In this document: positions 41,199-48,783 of the stretch, piece by piece
Position numbering within the stretch: the stretch's first letter is position 1
Layout of the letters: each line of letters starts with the position of its first letter
Assembly: GCA_050949085.1 (NCBI GenBank)
Contig: JBMNFB010000001.1
Coordinates: 496,001 to 560,000, forward strand
DNA length: 64,000 nucleotides
Direction: 5' to 3'
Source of the DNA: JBMNFB01 sp050949085
Lineage (GTDB): Bacteria; Bacillota; UBA994; UBA5500
Made by a program: the position numbers and the translations under genes
Notes under the pieces: generated by a model
The model's input: only the letters and a program-made list of their open reading frames with translations
The model's database searches: none
What the model was told of the DNA's origin: nothing

Positions 41199-42489
41199 CG
41201 TCTTCTCCTGATACTCCCTCGTCTGGCAGGATGCCAAAAAGCTTGTACACCTGCCGAATCTTTGTTTCCTGCAAATCCACTAACAGGACAACTCCTGCTT
41301 CGTCGTATGTCTGCTCGATGACTTCCCCTTCCCTGAACAACCAGGCAGAGATCTCACCGCGACTGTGCGGCAACCGATACGTTACCAGACGGGGTGCGTC
41401 GCCAAGATTATCTGCGATAAGCTGCTTCAGTTCGTCCAAACCCTGCCCGGTCAGCGCTGATACCCAGACTGCAGGCCTGGTGGGATCAAGGTCCACTGCC
41501 GGTCCTGTTTGGTTCAGCAGATCGGCCTTATTGTAGGCTATCACCTGGGGCTTCTCGGCTGCCTTCAGTTCAGTGAGAACCTGAGCCACAGCTTCCATCT
41601 GCTGGGCCATTTCTGGGCTGGATGCGTCTACAACATGGACCAGCAGGTCAGCGTAGACTACCTCCTCCAGCGTGGCATGGAACGCCTGAACCAGCATATG
41701 TGGCAGCCGCGAGATGAACCCAACAGTATCCGTCAGGGCTATTTCGCGTCCGTCAGGGAGTGGCATGACCCGGGTTGTGGGATCCAGCGTAGCAAAGAGC
41801 ATATCAGCTGAGTAGGCGTTGGCTTCGGTTAGCGCGTTCAGCAACGAAGACTTGCCGGCGTTAGTGTACCCAATCAGGACGACCAGGGGGTAGCCGCGGC
41901 GAGCGCGTCCGGAGCGCAGCAATTGGCGCCTTTCACTGATCTCTCTGGCCTCTTCCCGCAGCAGGCGAATCCGCCGACGGATATCGCGTCGCATCAGTTC
42001 CAGCTTGCTCTCACCAGCCCCACGGGTGCGTGCCCCAGGCGTTGTTGCGCCGAGCCGCGACATCTCTGCCCCCCTGCCGGTCAATCGGGGCAGAGAGTAA
42101 TTGAGCAGGGCGATCTCCACCTGCAGCTTCCCTTCATACGTCTGCGCCCTCTGGGCAAAGATCTCCAGGATCAGCTGGGTTCGGTCGATCACCTTCAGCT
42201 CGATGGCGTCCTCCAGGTTCCGGATCTGCCGGGGGCTGAGTTCATCGTCAACGATGACCACGTTTGCCTCCCTGGCCAGCACCAGTGCCTTGATTTCCTC
42301 CACTTTGCCTCTGCCGAAATAGAGCGTCCCATCAGGCTTGCCGCGTTGCTGCCAGGCCTGACCAACGACTTCCCCACCGGCAGCCTCCACGAGCGCTTCC
42401 AGCTCCGTCAGATCAATCGGCTGGTCTGGAAGGTCCAGGCCGCAAATGATTGCTCTATCGTGAATCTCAGTAATCTCATGCATTCTCAT
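41188..42489 (-). CDS. hflX: Ribosome-associated GTPase HflX
   Basis: HflX splits stalled or hibernating ribosomes under stress. The 433 residues comprise the N-terminal HflX domain (YFGRGKVEEI ... VVIVDDELSPRQIRNLE), the family signature (ALLNYSLPRLTGRG ... ESKLE), and a G domain with P-loop GYTNAGKSSL, DTVGFI, NKAD and SAL. Length is normal. A likely promoter lies just upstream. Confidence 0.95.
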   Translation of the reverse strand: MRMHEITEIHDRAIICGLDLPDQPIDLTELEALVEAAGGEVVGQAWQQRGKPDGTLYFGRGKVEEIKALVLAREANVVIVDDELSPRQIRNLEDAIELKVIDRTQLILEIFAQRAQTYEGKLQVEIALLNYSLPRLTGRGAEMSRLGATTPGARTRGAGESKLELMRRDIRRRIRLLREEAREISERRQLLRSGRARRGYPLVVLIGYTNAGKSSLLNALTEANAYSADMLFATLDPTTRVMPLPDGREIALTDTVGFISRLPHMLVQAFHATLEEVVYADLLVHVVDASSPEMAQQMEAVAQVLTELKAAEKPQVIAYNKADLLNQTGPAVDLDPTRPAVWVSALTGQGLDELKQLIADNLGDAPRLVTYRLPHSRGEISAWLFREGEVIEQTYDEAGVVLLVDLQETKIRQVYKLFGILPDEGVSGEDDAR

Positions 42490-42544
42490 ATCACCTACCG
42501 ATCTGACCTGAGGTACGTCCAGAGCTACCGTTCCCCCCTAGTGT

Positions 42545-42574
42545 ATCACACCTTTTCGCCCGCCCAAGTGTCAA
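42545..42574 (-). promoter_or_regulatory. Candidate promoter for hflX
   Basis: On the minus strand TTGACA (42569-42574), 18 bases and TGTGAT (42545-42550), with GATACA slightly further on. The -35 is perfect and the -10 is weak. Confidence 0.5.
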
Positions 42575-42618
42575 GGATGGTTCACAAGGGTGTGTTACCT
42601 GCCAGCCGCCGAAGGGAA

Positions 42619-42648
42619 ATCGCCTCAGCCGTGCTGAGCTGAGGCGAT
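42619..42648 (-). terminator. Hairpin terminator after the AOR gene
   Basis: An 11-bp stem (ATCGCCTCAGC with GCTGAGGCGAT) lies 10 bases past the stop on the minus strand, with a short TTTCCC tail. Confidence 0.65.
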
Positions 42649-42657
42649 GAAATCAGT

Positions 42658-44532
42658 TCATGCGCTATGTTGTCTGGTCCAGAGCAGATTCAGGTCGGCC
42701 AGTCTGGTCTCGGTGGGAACTCCTGTCTCGTCCCAGCCCATCAGCCTGTAGTAGGCCTGCCGGGTCTCATAGGCAGCTTCCCTGTCCACCGCTACTCCCT
42801 TGAGAGGGCCCTCACCCAGCAGTGGTTGGTAAAACCGGTCGGGGAGGTAATCGTCAGCATCATCCAGCCCCTCTCGTACGTTGAACAGGCGCATCAGGGT
42901 TACGGCGCGTTCCGCAATCCTCAGATACTCCAGGAGAGACGTATCCCAGCCAGTGGCCGCGTTGAGCGCCGTCTCGATCTGCCGGTAACTCCAGGGGACA
43001 AACTGACAGACCTCAGCACAGTTAGCCAGGTGACGCCAGTGAGACACAGCTTTGAGCATACTTGCCTTCTCTGCATCCAGGCGATCCGCCGGCAGGGCTT
43101 TGGAAATACCGATAGCCCTTGCCCGATCAAGTCCGGGGCCTTCCCTGGTAAAGGCCGTATCGTGCATATTGTGGCAATGGTCGGCCCCGGTGGGGCTGAC
43201 TTGATAGCCGACGCCGAGCCCCTGCTTGAGGCGGGGTTCGTGCATTGGGATCTCCTGCCCCTTTACCTCCATAGCCAGGTTCTCGGCCCCGTTGCCAATC
43301 TGCTCAGCGGCGCGCTTGCAGCCTTCAGCCAGAAGCGCCCCAAAGCCTTCACGTCGCGCAATCTTCTGGATCAGCTCCACTAAAGCCTGTCCGTTGCCGA
43401 AGCGCAGCTCCAGCCCGTCGGTGTCCTCTCTAGTGAGCAGCCCAGTCTCATAGCACTCCATGGCGAATGCTATCGTGACGCCAGTAGAGATGGTGTCCAA
43501 CCCCAGGGCGTTGCAGAGTTCGTTCCCCTTGCAGACGGCCAGCAGATCACTCACGCCACAGGTGCTGCCGAGGGAACCCAGCGTTTCATATTCAGGGCCC
43601 CCATAGGTCGGGTCAATCTCGTAGCGCTCTTCTGATTTCACCACCCGCTTGCAGCGAATTGGACAAGCATAGCAGCCCTCGCGGCCGACAAGAATAGTGT
43701 CGCGCATCCGCTGACCAGAGATACTCTCTGCCCCCTCAAAAGTTCCTTCGCGGAAATTGCGCGTTGGCAGTCCTCCACTAGCGTTAAGGCCGAGAACGAT
43801 CCCTGTTGTCCCCAGGTCATGCATGCTGGCTGCGAGGTTCTTCCAGTTCTCGTTCATCCAACGGTTGAGCTCCATAATCTGCTCTTGGTCGGCCATCTTC
43901 GGCAAGCGGCGGCCGCGGATAGCCACTGCCCGCAGATTCTTGGAGCCCATCACGGCACCGATACCGCTGCGTCCATAGAAATGGGTCAGGTCGTTAGTGA
44001 TGTTGGCGTACCTGACGAGATTCTCGCCGGCGACGCCGATCTGGGCCACCCTGACGAGCTTGTCCCCCATCTCCTCCTGAATGGCGGCTTGCACGTCTGC
44101 GGTTAGCTTACCCCAGAGGTGTCGGGCGTCTCTGATTTCCACCTGATCATCGACGATCGCCAGGTAGACGGGATGCTCCGCCCTCCCTTCGATAATCAAC
44201 GCATCATAGCCAGCGCGCCTCATCTCTGCCCCGAAGAAACCTCCTGCTTCAGCGTGACCGATGGCTCCCGTTAAGGGCGACTTGGCACCCACGCTATTCC
44301 GGCCCCCGCCGATCAGCGGGCTCCCGGTCAGCGGCCCCCCAGCAAAAATCAGCTTGTTGTTCGGCCCCAGCGGGTCAGTCCCCGGCTCCAATTCCTTATA
44401 AAGGTAGTAGGCAACGATCCCTGTACCGCCCAGGAACTGTCGATAAAACGACTGCCCGGGATGTTCCTCCCTGATCTCCCTGGTTGAAAGATTGACCCTG
44501 AGAATTCGATCATGAAAGCCAAATGTCATCAT
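42658..44532 (-). CDS. Aldehyde:ferredoxin oxidoreductase (tungsten-type)
   Basis: The 624-residue AOR-family enzyme oxidises aldehydes to acids with ferredoxin, using a tungstopterin and a [4Fe-4S] cluster, and is typical of anaerobes. The N-terminal domain (RILRVNLSTREI, FLGGTGIVAYYLY) leads to the cluster motif CYACPIRC, with a later Cys in the NCAEVCQF region. ATG 44532 follows TAGGAGGT by 6 bases. A MoaD-like gene ends 10 bases upstream and probably serves its cofactor. Confidence 0.9.
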   Translation of the reverse strand: MMTFGFHDRILRVNLSTREIREEHPGQSFYRQFLGGTGIVAYYLYKELEPGTDPLGPNNKLIFAGGPLTGSPLIGGGRNSVGAKSPLTGAIGHAEAGGFFGAEMRRAGYDALIIEGRAEHPVYLAIVDDQVEIRDARHLWGKLTADVQAAIQEEMGDKLVRVAQIGVAGENLVRYANITNDLTHFYGRSGIGAVMGSKNLRAVAIRGRRLPKMADQEQIMELNRWMNENWKNLAASMHDLGTTGIVLGLNASGGLPTRNFREGTFEGAESISGQRMRDTILVGREGCYACPIRCKRVVKSEERYEIDPTYGGPEYETLGSLGSTCGVSDLLAVCKGNELCNALGLDTISTGVTIAFAMECYETGLLTREDTDGLELRFGNGQALVELIQKIARREGFGALLAEGCKRAAEQIGNGAENLAMEVKGQEIPMHEPRLKQGLGVGYQVSPTGADHCHNMHDTAFTREGPGLDRARAIGISKALPADRLDAEKASMLKAVSHWRHLANCAEVCQFVPWSYRQIETALNAATGWDTSLLEYLRIAERAVTLMRLFNVREGLDDADDYLPDRFYQPLLGEGPLKGVAVDREAAYETRQAYYRLMGWDETGVPTETRLADLNLLWTRQHSA

Positions 44533-44542
44533 CGCGTACCTC

Positions 44543-44776
44543 CTAACCACCTGCTACGGGAGCAAATATCTCTACAATATCCCCTTCGCCCAGAGCAGTT
44601 GCTCCTTTGGCCCGCCTGCGATTGACCAGCATGGTCCAGATCTCGTAATCCGGGATCGCCAGAAACTGCAACAGATCTTGCAGGGTGGAGCCAGGAGGAA
44701 CAGTGACGACAGCCTGATCCTTGCCTCCAGGCACGTATCGATAAAGCTCTCCATAGACCTTGACCGTTACATCCAT
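44543..44776 (-). CDS. MoaD/ThiS-like sulfur carrier protein
   Basis: The 77-residue beta-grasp protein ends in the thiocarboxylated Gly-Gly (FAPVAGG). GDIVEIFAPVAGG and PPGSTLQDLL are typical MoaD/ThiS features. Its position directly before AOR suggests a role in molybdopterin or tungstopterin synthesis. ATG 44776 is chosen because GAGAGGGG lies 6 bases upstream. Confidence 0.85.
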   Translation of the reverse strand: MDVTVKVYGELYRYVPGGKDQAVVTVPPGSTLQDLLQFLAIPDYEIWTMLVNRRRAKGATALGEGDIVEIFAPVAGG

Positions 44777-44859
44777 CTGCATCCCCTCTCGCGTCGCCAC
44801 CCCTGCTCTTGGCATGACAGGTGAGATTCTGAGTATCTATTGTTCTCTAGCCGTACCCC

Positions 44860-45045
44860 TCAATCCTCTTTTTTCAGGGGAGGGCTGGTTCCACACACCG
44901 GACATTGCCCCTGCAACAGGAATCTTGCCCGTAAAGCCAGGGGTTGATAGCAGGCGGCGCGCTGTTCCCCATCCCTCAGACCGTAGTACCGCCCCAAAGC
45001 GAAGCCCAGGCAGCAGCCCAGCAGCAGAAACATCAGCGCCGTCAT
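44860..45045 (-). CDS. Mini membrane protein with CxxC motif
   Basis: The 61-residue protein has one N-terminal membrane segment (ALMFLLLGCCLGFALG, about 3-18) and a Cys48-Pro-Val-Cys51-Gly motif in its soluble tail. The ATG overlaps the stop of the upstream gene (ATGA), supporting a real, coupled gene. I do not recognise a family. A metal- or redox-binding tail on the cytoplasmic side is plausible from the sequence alone. Confidence 0.6.
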   Translation of the reverse strand: MTALMFLLLGCCLGFALGRYYGLRDGEQRAACYQPLALRARFLLQGQCPVCGTSPPLKKED

Positions 45046-45614
45046 CGCCGCATCGGGAGCTCGGAGAGCTGGAAGTAAGTGAAGGTCGCCGCGACATACA
45101 GGAGCAGGGGCGGAGAAAGGAACCAGGTTCCGGCCGCTGCGCTGACGGCGAAGAGAATCGCCCCAGGGGTACCAAGTGCAGAGGCGAGTGAGGGCCGGAT
45201 CTTTGCATCTACGTGCCGGTCCAGCAGGTCATCAATCAGCTGTACGGCCAGCACGGCGCTGAGGGCAGAGAGCGCCAACCGCCAACCGCAGCACAGCGCT
45301 GCGAGCCCCCAAAGAAATAGGCCTTCAAACCAGGCGGGCAAATGGCTGGGAAGTCGGCTCCTGTCATTTCCCATCCCTAGCAGGTAGGCAGCTGCAAAGA
45401 GGGGCAGGGCAATCCGAGGCGCTAGCAGCGCGCCGGCAGTCAGAGCAGCTAGAGCGTAGGCCACGGTACCGCTGCCCAGTTCCTGGGCCAAATTGCGGCG
45501 CCCGCTGACTTTATCTACCTCCTGATCAATAGCGTCATCCAGCAAACGGATGGACCAGCCAGTGGCCCAGGTGGCCGCGAGATGGCGGATATATTCAAAG
45601 GCTACTGGCCACAA
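45042..45614 (-). CDS. Membrane protein with two Asp-rich motifs (UbiA-like)
   Basis: The 190-residue hydrophobic protein carries two near-identical Asp-rich motifs 102 residues apart: LLDDAIDQEVD (24-34) and LIDDLLDRHVD (126-136). Each is followed by a similar stretch (NLAQELGSGTVAYALAALTAG and SLASALGTPGAILFAVSAAAG). This resembles an internal duplication and the DxxxD metal motifs of UbiA-type prenyltransferases, but the protein is much shorter than UbiA. TTG 45614 follows AAGGAGG. It overlaps the GTPase gene by 20 bases and the mini gene by 4. Confidence 0.7.
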   Translation of the reverse strand: MWPVAFEYIRHLAATWATGWSIRLLDDAIDQEVDKVSGRRNLAQELGSGTVAYALAALTAGALLAPRIALPLFAAAYLLGMGNDRSRLPSHLPAWFEGLFLWGLAALCCGWRLALSALSAVLAVQLIDDLLDRHVDAKIRPSLASALGTPGAILFAVSAAAGTWFLSPPLLLYVAATFTYFQLSELPMRR

Positions 45615-46185
45615 CCGCCTTCACCTCCTTAAATCCTTTCTTTTGCAGCGCCGAGATCGGCAGAACCAGGTGGTTGGGAAATTGGGCCTTGATGCGCCTG
45701 AAGCCGTTCTCCGCCGTGGGCAGGTCCATTTTGTTGGCCAGGATGACGTAACCCTGACGGGTCTCGGCGTAACGAGCGATTTGGCGGTCGACCTCGCCGA
45801 TCGCCCCCGGAGCAGAGGCATCGAGCATGTGCAGGATCAGCGCTGCGTCCTTGATCTGTAGCAATGTCTGAGCGATGGCCTTGCGTATCGCTTCATCGGA
45901 GGGGATGCCGTCGGAAAACCCACTGCTGTCGGTCATCAGCACTTTCTTGCGGGACTTGCCAGCGCGAATCTCCAGTTCCAGAGCCTGTAGGCAGCGCGTA
46001 GTGTGCGGTCCATGGCCAATTAGCTCGCGTCGCGCCGCATCGAGACGGAAATCCTGTTTGGTGGAGAAGCCATCTGGGTAATGGAAGGTGATGCTGACCT
46101 TGCCTAAGCCGAGGTACTCAGCAAAGCTCAAGACAAAAGCCGTCTTGCCCACATTGCTGCGACCGATGACCAGACACTCATTCAA
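45595..46185 (-). CDS. Small P-loop GTPase of unknown role
   Basis: The 196-residue protein has a P-loop GRSNVGKT (8-15), a G3-like DSSG (91-94 region, KVLMTDSSGFSDG), a G4 NKMD and a G5-like SAL. It resembles Era/YihA-type TRAFAC GTPases but has DSSG instead of DTPG. TTG 46185 has GGAGG 7 bases upstream. It lies just downstream of spoVK and overlaps the Asp-rich membrane protein gene, so the two are probably functionally linked. Confidence 0.75.
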   Translation of the reverse strand: MNECLVIGRSNVGKTAFVLSFAEYLGLGKVSITFHYPDGFSTKQDFRLDAARRELIGHGPHTTRCLQALELEIRAGKSRKKVLMTDSSGFSDGIPSDEAIRKAIAQTLLQIKDAALILHMLDASAPGAIGEVDRQIARYAETRQGYVILANKMDLPTAENGFRRIKAQFPNHLVLPISALQKKGFKEVKAVVASSL

Positions 46186-46266
46186 GACACTTCCTCCCCT
46201 GCTTCGTTCTGCTCCTCTATCTTTATGCTTGTCAGCCGAGGTTTAGGAGTCAGTAGGGGCAGTCAC

Positions 46267-46308
46267 AAAAGCACCCCCTGCTCCCTACATGGTTGCAGTG
46301 GGTGCTTT
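46267..46308 (-). terminator. Terminator downstream of spoVK
   Basis: AAAAGCACCC pairs with GGGTGCTTT around a 22-26-base loop, with A/T tracts on both sides. It lies between spoVK and the GTPase gene on the minus strand. Confidence 0.7.
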
Positions 46309-46396
46309 CGTTAGTATGTGGAAGATGGGGCATCGCGCCGAAGGCGCATCCCGATACACCTGCAACAGTCCTTCAATCGACGCTGCTAACTTACTG

Positions 46397-47398
46397 TTAA
46401 TCGTCCTCAACTATGTCATCTGGAATGATGAGCATCAGCATCTCTCGACTGAGTCCCTTTTTCGCGCGCACCAGGCGAACAGCTTGTTTGCGGATCGCCC
46501 GCTCGATGATATTGCGCACTAAGCGCGCGTTGCCGAAGTTCTCGGGTTCATAGCGATAGTATTTTAGGAGCAAATGCCCCAGTTTATCCTTCGCCTCAGC
46601 AGAGAGCTTATACTGTCGCCTTCTCAGCATCAGCTCGGCAATCTGCAGCAGCTCATCGATCGTATAGTCATCAAACTCGAGGATGATGGGGAAGCGAGAA
46701 CGCAGGCCAGGATTAGTCTCCAGAAACCAGTCCATCTCGCGCTGATAGCCTGCCAGGACGATGATCAGTTGATCCCGATAGTCTTCCATAGATTTTACCA
46801 GCGCGTCGATTGATTCCTTGCCGAAGTCTTTCTCCCCTCCCCGGGCCAGAGAGTAGGCTTCGTCAATGAAGAGGATGCCACCCAGAGCACGCCGGATCTG
46901 CTCGCGGGTCTTCTGAGCGGTATGCCCGATATATTCACCGACCAGATCAGCCCGCTCAATTTCGGTCAACTGGCCCTTGGGCAACACGCCTAGCTCCTTG
47001 AAAATGCGCCCCATCAGGCGGGCGACGGTGGTCTTGCCAGTGCCAGGATTCCCTTTGAAGATCATATGTAATACCATGGGCTCTGTGGCCAGGTGCTGCG
47101 CTTCGCGGCACTTCTGGATCTGGATGAAGGCCTGTAGCTCCCTGACAAGTCTCTTGACCTTGGTCAGGCCGATCAGGGACTCCAGTTCAGCCATGATTTG
47201 CTCCAGGGTAGCTTGCTGGTCAGGTTGGGCTGGTTGCGGCAGCGGGTTGCGGGGAACTGGGCGCGGCGCGCCTGCCTCCACATCCCTCAACAACCGAAAG
47301 GCCTCGGCGACTGAGATCCGTCCCTCCTCGAGGAGCTGGACTACCTCATCATATGATGAGGGGTTCTGCCTGTTATTGCTGGGTGCGTTGCTATGCAT
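46397..47398 (-). CDS. spoVK: Stage V sporulation protein K (AAA ATPase)
   Basis: The 333-residue CbbX/SpoVK-type AAA protein acts late in spore maturation. After an N-terminal region of about 75 residues come ELESLIGLTKVKRLVREL, Walker A GNPGTGKTT, Walker B GILFIDEAYSLARGG, and a sensor-2 region (NFGNARLVRNIIERA). AGAAGGAGG precedes the ATG. In Bacillus spoVK lies between hfq and the hflX-ynbB pair; here extra genes intervene on the hflX side. Confidence 0.93.
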   Translation of the reverse strand: MHSNAPSNNRQNPSSYDEVVQLLEEGRISVAEAFRLLRDVEAGAPRPVPRNPLPQPAQPDQQATLEQIMAELESLIGLTKVKRLVRELQAFIQIQKCREAQHLATEPMVLHMIFKGNPGTGKTTVARLMGRIFKELGVLPKGQLTEIERADLVGEYIGHTAQKTREQIRRALGGILFIDEAYSLARGGEKDFGKESIDALVKSMEDYRDQLIIVLAGYQREMDWFLETNPGLRSRFPIILEFDDYTIDELLQIAELMLRRRQYKLSAEAKDKLGHLLLKYYRYEPENFGNARLVRNIIERAIRKQAVRLVRAKKGLSREMLMLIIPDDIVEDD

Positions 47399-47493
47399 AT
47401 GTCGACCTCCTTCTAGGCAGATGAGTTCAGTCTATACATATGCCAACATCCCCATGACGGTGCCTGAAGAGGAAGTCCTAGAAAACGCTCAGC

Positions 47494-47521
47494 AAAAAAC
47501 CGTCGGTCTTGCGACCGACGG
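47494..47521 (-). terminator. Terminator after hfq
   Basis: CCGTCGGTC and GACCGACGG form a perfect 9-bp stem with a tetraloop, followed by six T residues on the minus strand. It closes the mutS-mutL-miaA-hfq unit. Confidence 0.88.
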
Positions 47522-47530
47522 CAGGGTCCC

Positions 47531-47773
47531 TTACTCTCTATTGTCATCCAGTGCCGTTATCTGTACCGGGCGGAAAGGCGCTACTGTAGAGATTGCATGT
47601 TTATAGACCAATTGCTGCTTGCCCTCTGCCTCGAGCACCAGGGTGAAGTTATCAAAGCCCTTGATCAGCCCCTTCAGCTGATACCCGTTGACCAGGAAGA
47701 CAGTCACGGGTACGCTCTCCTTCCGCATCTGGTTAAGGTAGGTATCCTGCAGGTTGATACTCGGTTTGTTCAA
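47531..47773 (-). CDS. hfq: RNA chaperone Hfq
   Basis: The 80-residue Sm-like protein has the Sm1 motif (VPVTVFLVNGYQLKGLIKGFDNFTLVLEA) and the Hfq-specific Sm2 motif YKHAIST. TTG 47773 is the start since AAGGGGGG lies upstream and NKPSINLQDTYLN matches the family N-terminus. The upstream open frame overlaps miaA and is not used. It is the last gene of the mutS operon. Confidence 0.95.
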   Translation of the reverse strand: MNKPSINLQDTYLNQMRKESVPVTVFLVNGYQLKGLIKGFDNFTLVLEAEGKQQLVYKHAISTVAPFRPVQITALDDNRE

Positions 47774-47814
47774 AATCAGCGCCCCCCTTTTCTCTCTATC
47801 TTCTCGAGGATAGT

Positions 47815-48756
47815 CTATACTATTTTCCATTTGTCTGCAACTATTTGCATAATTGCCCCGGCCAGCTGAGCCTTGTCGGCATACTGGCTGACATCCAGCC
47901 ATTGAATGCGTCGGTCCGCCCGAAACCAGGTCAGCTGTCGCTTGGCATAGCGGCGGGTATGCAGCTTGAGCCTTTCCAGGGCTTCCTCCAACGTTTCTTC
48001 ACCCCGCAGATAGGCAAACAATTCTTTGTAGCCGATAGCCTGATTAGCGATGAAGTCCTCTGGAAGGCCATCTCTCAGCAATTCGGCTGCCTCCTGCAGC
48101 AACCCCTGCTCCAGCATGTGGTGAACTCGCTGGTTAATTCGCTGGTAGAGCTGCTCCCGGGGGCGGGTTAAGCCGATCATCACCAGATCGTAGAGAGGGC
48201 GAGAGTCGTCGGGTTGTCTCTCCCAATAGGATAACGGGTGACCAGTTGTTGTGTAGACTTCGAGCGCCCGGATTATCCGGCGCTCGTCACGGGGATGAAT
48301 GCGGTCTGCGGCCACCGGATCTACCTTCTTCAGTCTCTCATAGAGGCGCTCAAGGCCGCCCTCAGCGCCTTGGCGACGCAGCTCCGCCCGCAGCGCCCAG
48401 TTAGTTTCAGCGGGAATAAAGTTGTAATGATCGATCACCGCCCGCACGTAGAGCCCGGTCCCTCCCACCAACATCGGCAACTTGCCGCGCAGTGCTATCT
48501 CGCGGATCTTGGCCCGCGCCAGCTGCTGGAAGTCTGCCACACTGAAGGGCTCTCCCGGCGCTACCACATCGATCAGGTGATGAGGTACCCCACTGCGCTC
48601 TTCGGCCGTAGGCTTTGCCGTGCCGATATCCATGCCGCGGTAGATCAGCATGGAGTCCGCCGAAACAATCTCCCCGCCCAACTGCTGAGCCAGTAGAATA
48701 GCAGTATCTGTCTTGCCAACAGCTGTCGGACCGACGATCACCAAGAGTCGCTGCAT
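47815..48756 (-). CDS. miaA: tRNA dimethylallyltransferase
   Basis: MiaA adds the dimethylallyl group to A37 of tRNAs reading U-starting codons. The 313 residues include the P-loop GPTAVGKT, SADSMLIYRGMDIGTAKP, LVGGTGLYVRA and the C-terminal QAIGYKELFAYL and RRYAKRQLTWFR. The order mutS-mutL-miaA-hfq is widely conserved. Confidence 0.96.
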   Translation of the reverse strand: MQRLLVIVGPTAVGKTDTAILLAQQLGGEIVSADSMLIYRGMDIGTAKPTAEERSGVPHHLIDVVAPGEPFSVADFQQLARAKIREIALRGKLPMLVGGTGLYVRAVIDHYNFIPAETNWALRAELRRQGAEGGLERLYERLKKVDPVAADRIHPRDERRIIRALEVYTTTGHPLSYWERQPDDSRPLYDLVMIGLTRPREQLYQRINQRVHHMLEQGLLQEAAELLRDGLPEDFIANQAIGYKELFAYLRGEETLEEALERLKLHTRRYAKRQLTWFRADRRIQWLDVSQYADKAQLAGAIMQIVADKWKIV

Positions 48757-48783
48757 CTTCTACCTCCTGCTTCTGGTCGTTTC

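Noticed and set aside
44837..45208. Minus-strand 123-codon frame overlapping the mini membrane gene
   Set aside because: Low-complexity Ser/Pro/Arg composition and no start signal. The overlapping 61-residue frame has an ATGA coupling with its upstream gene and is preferred.
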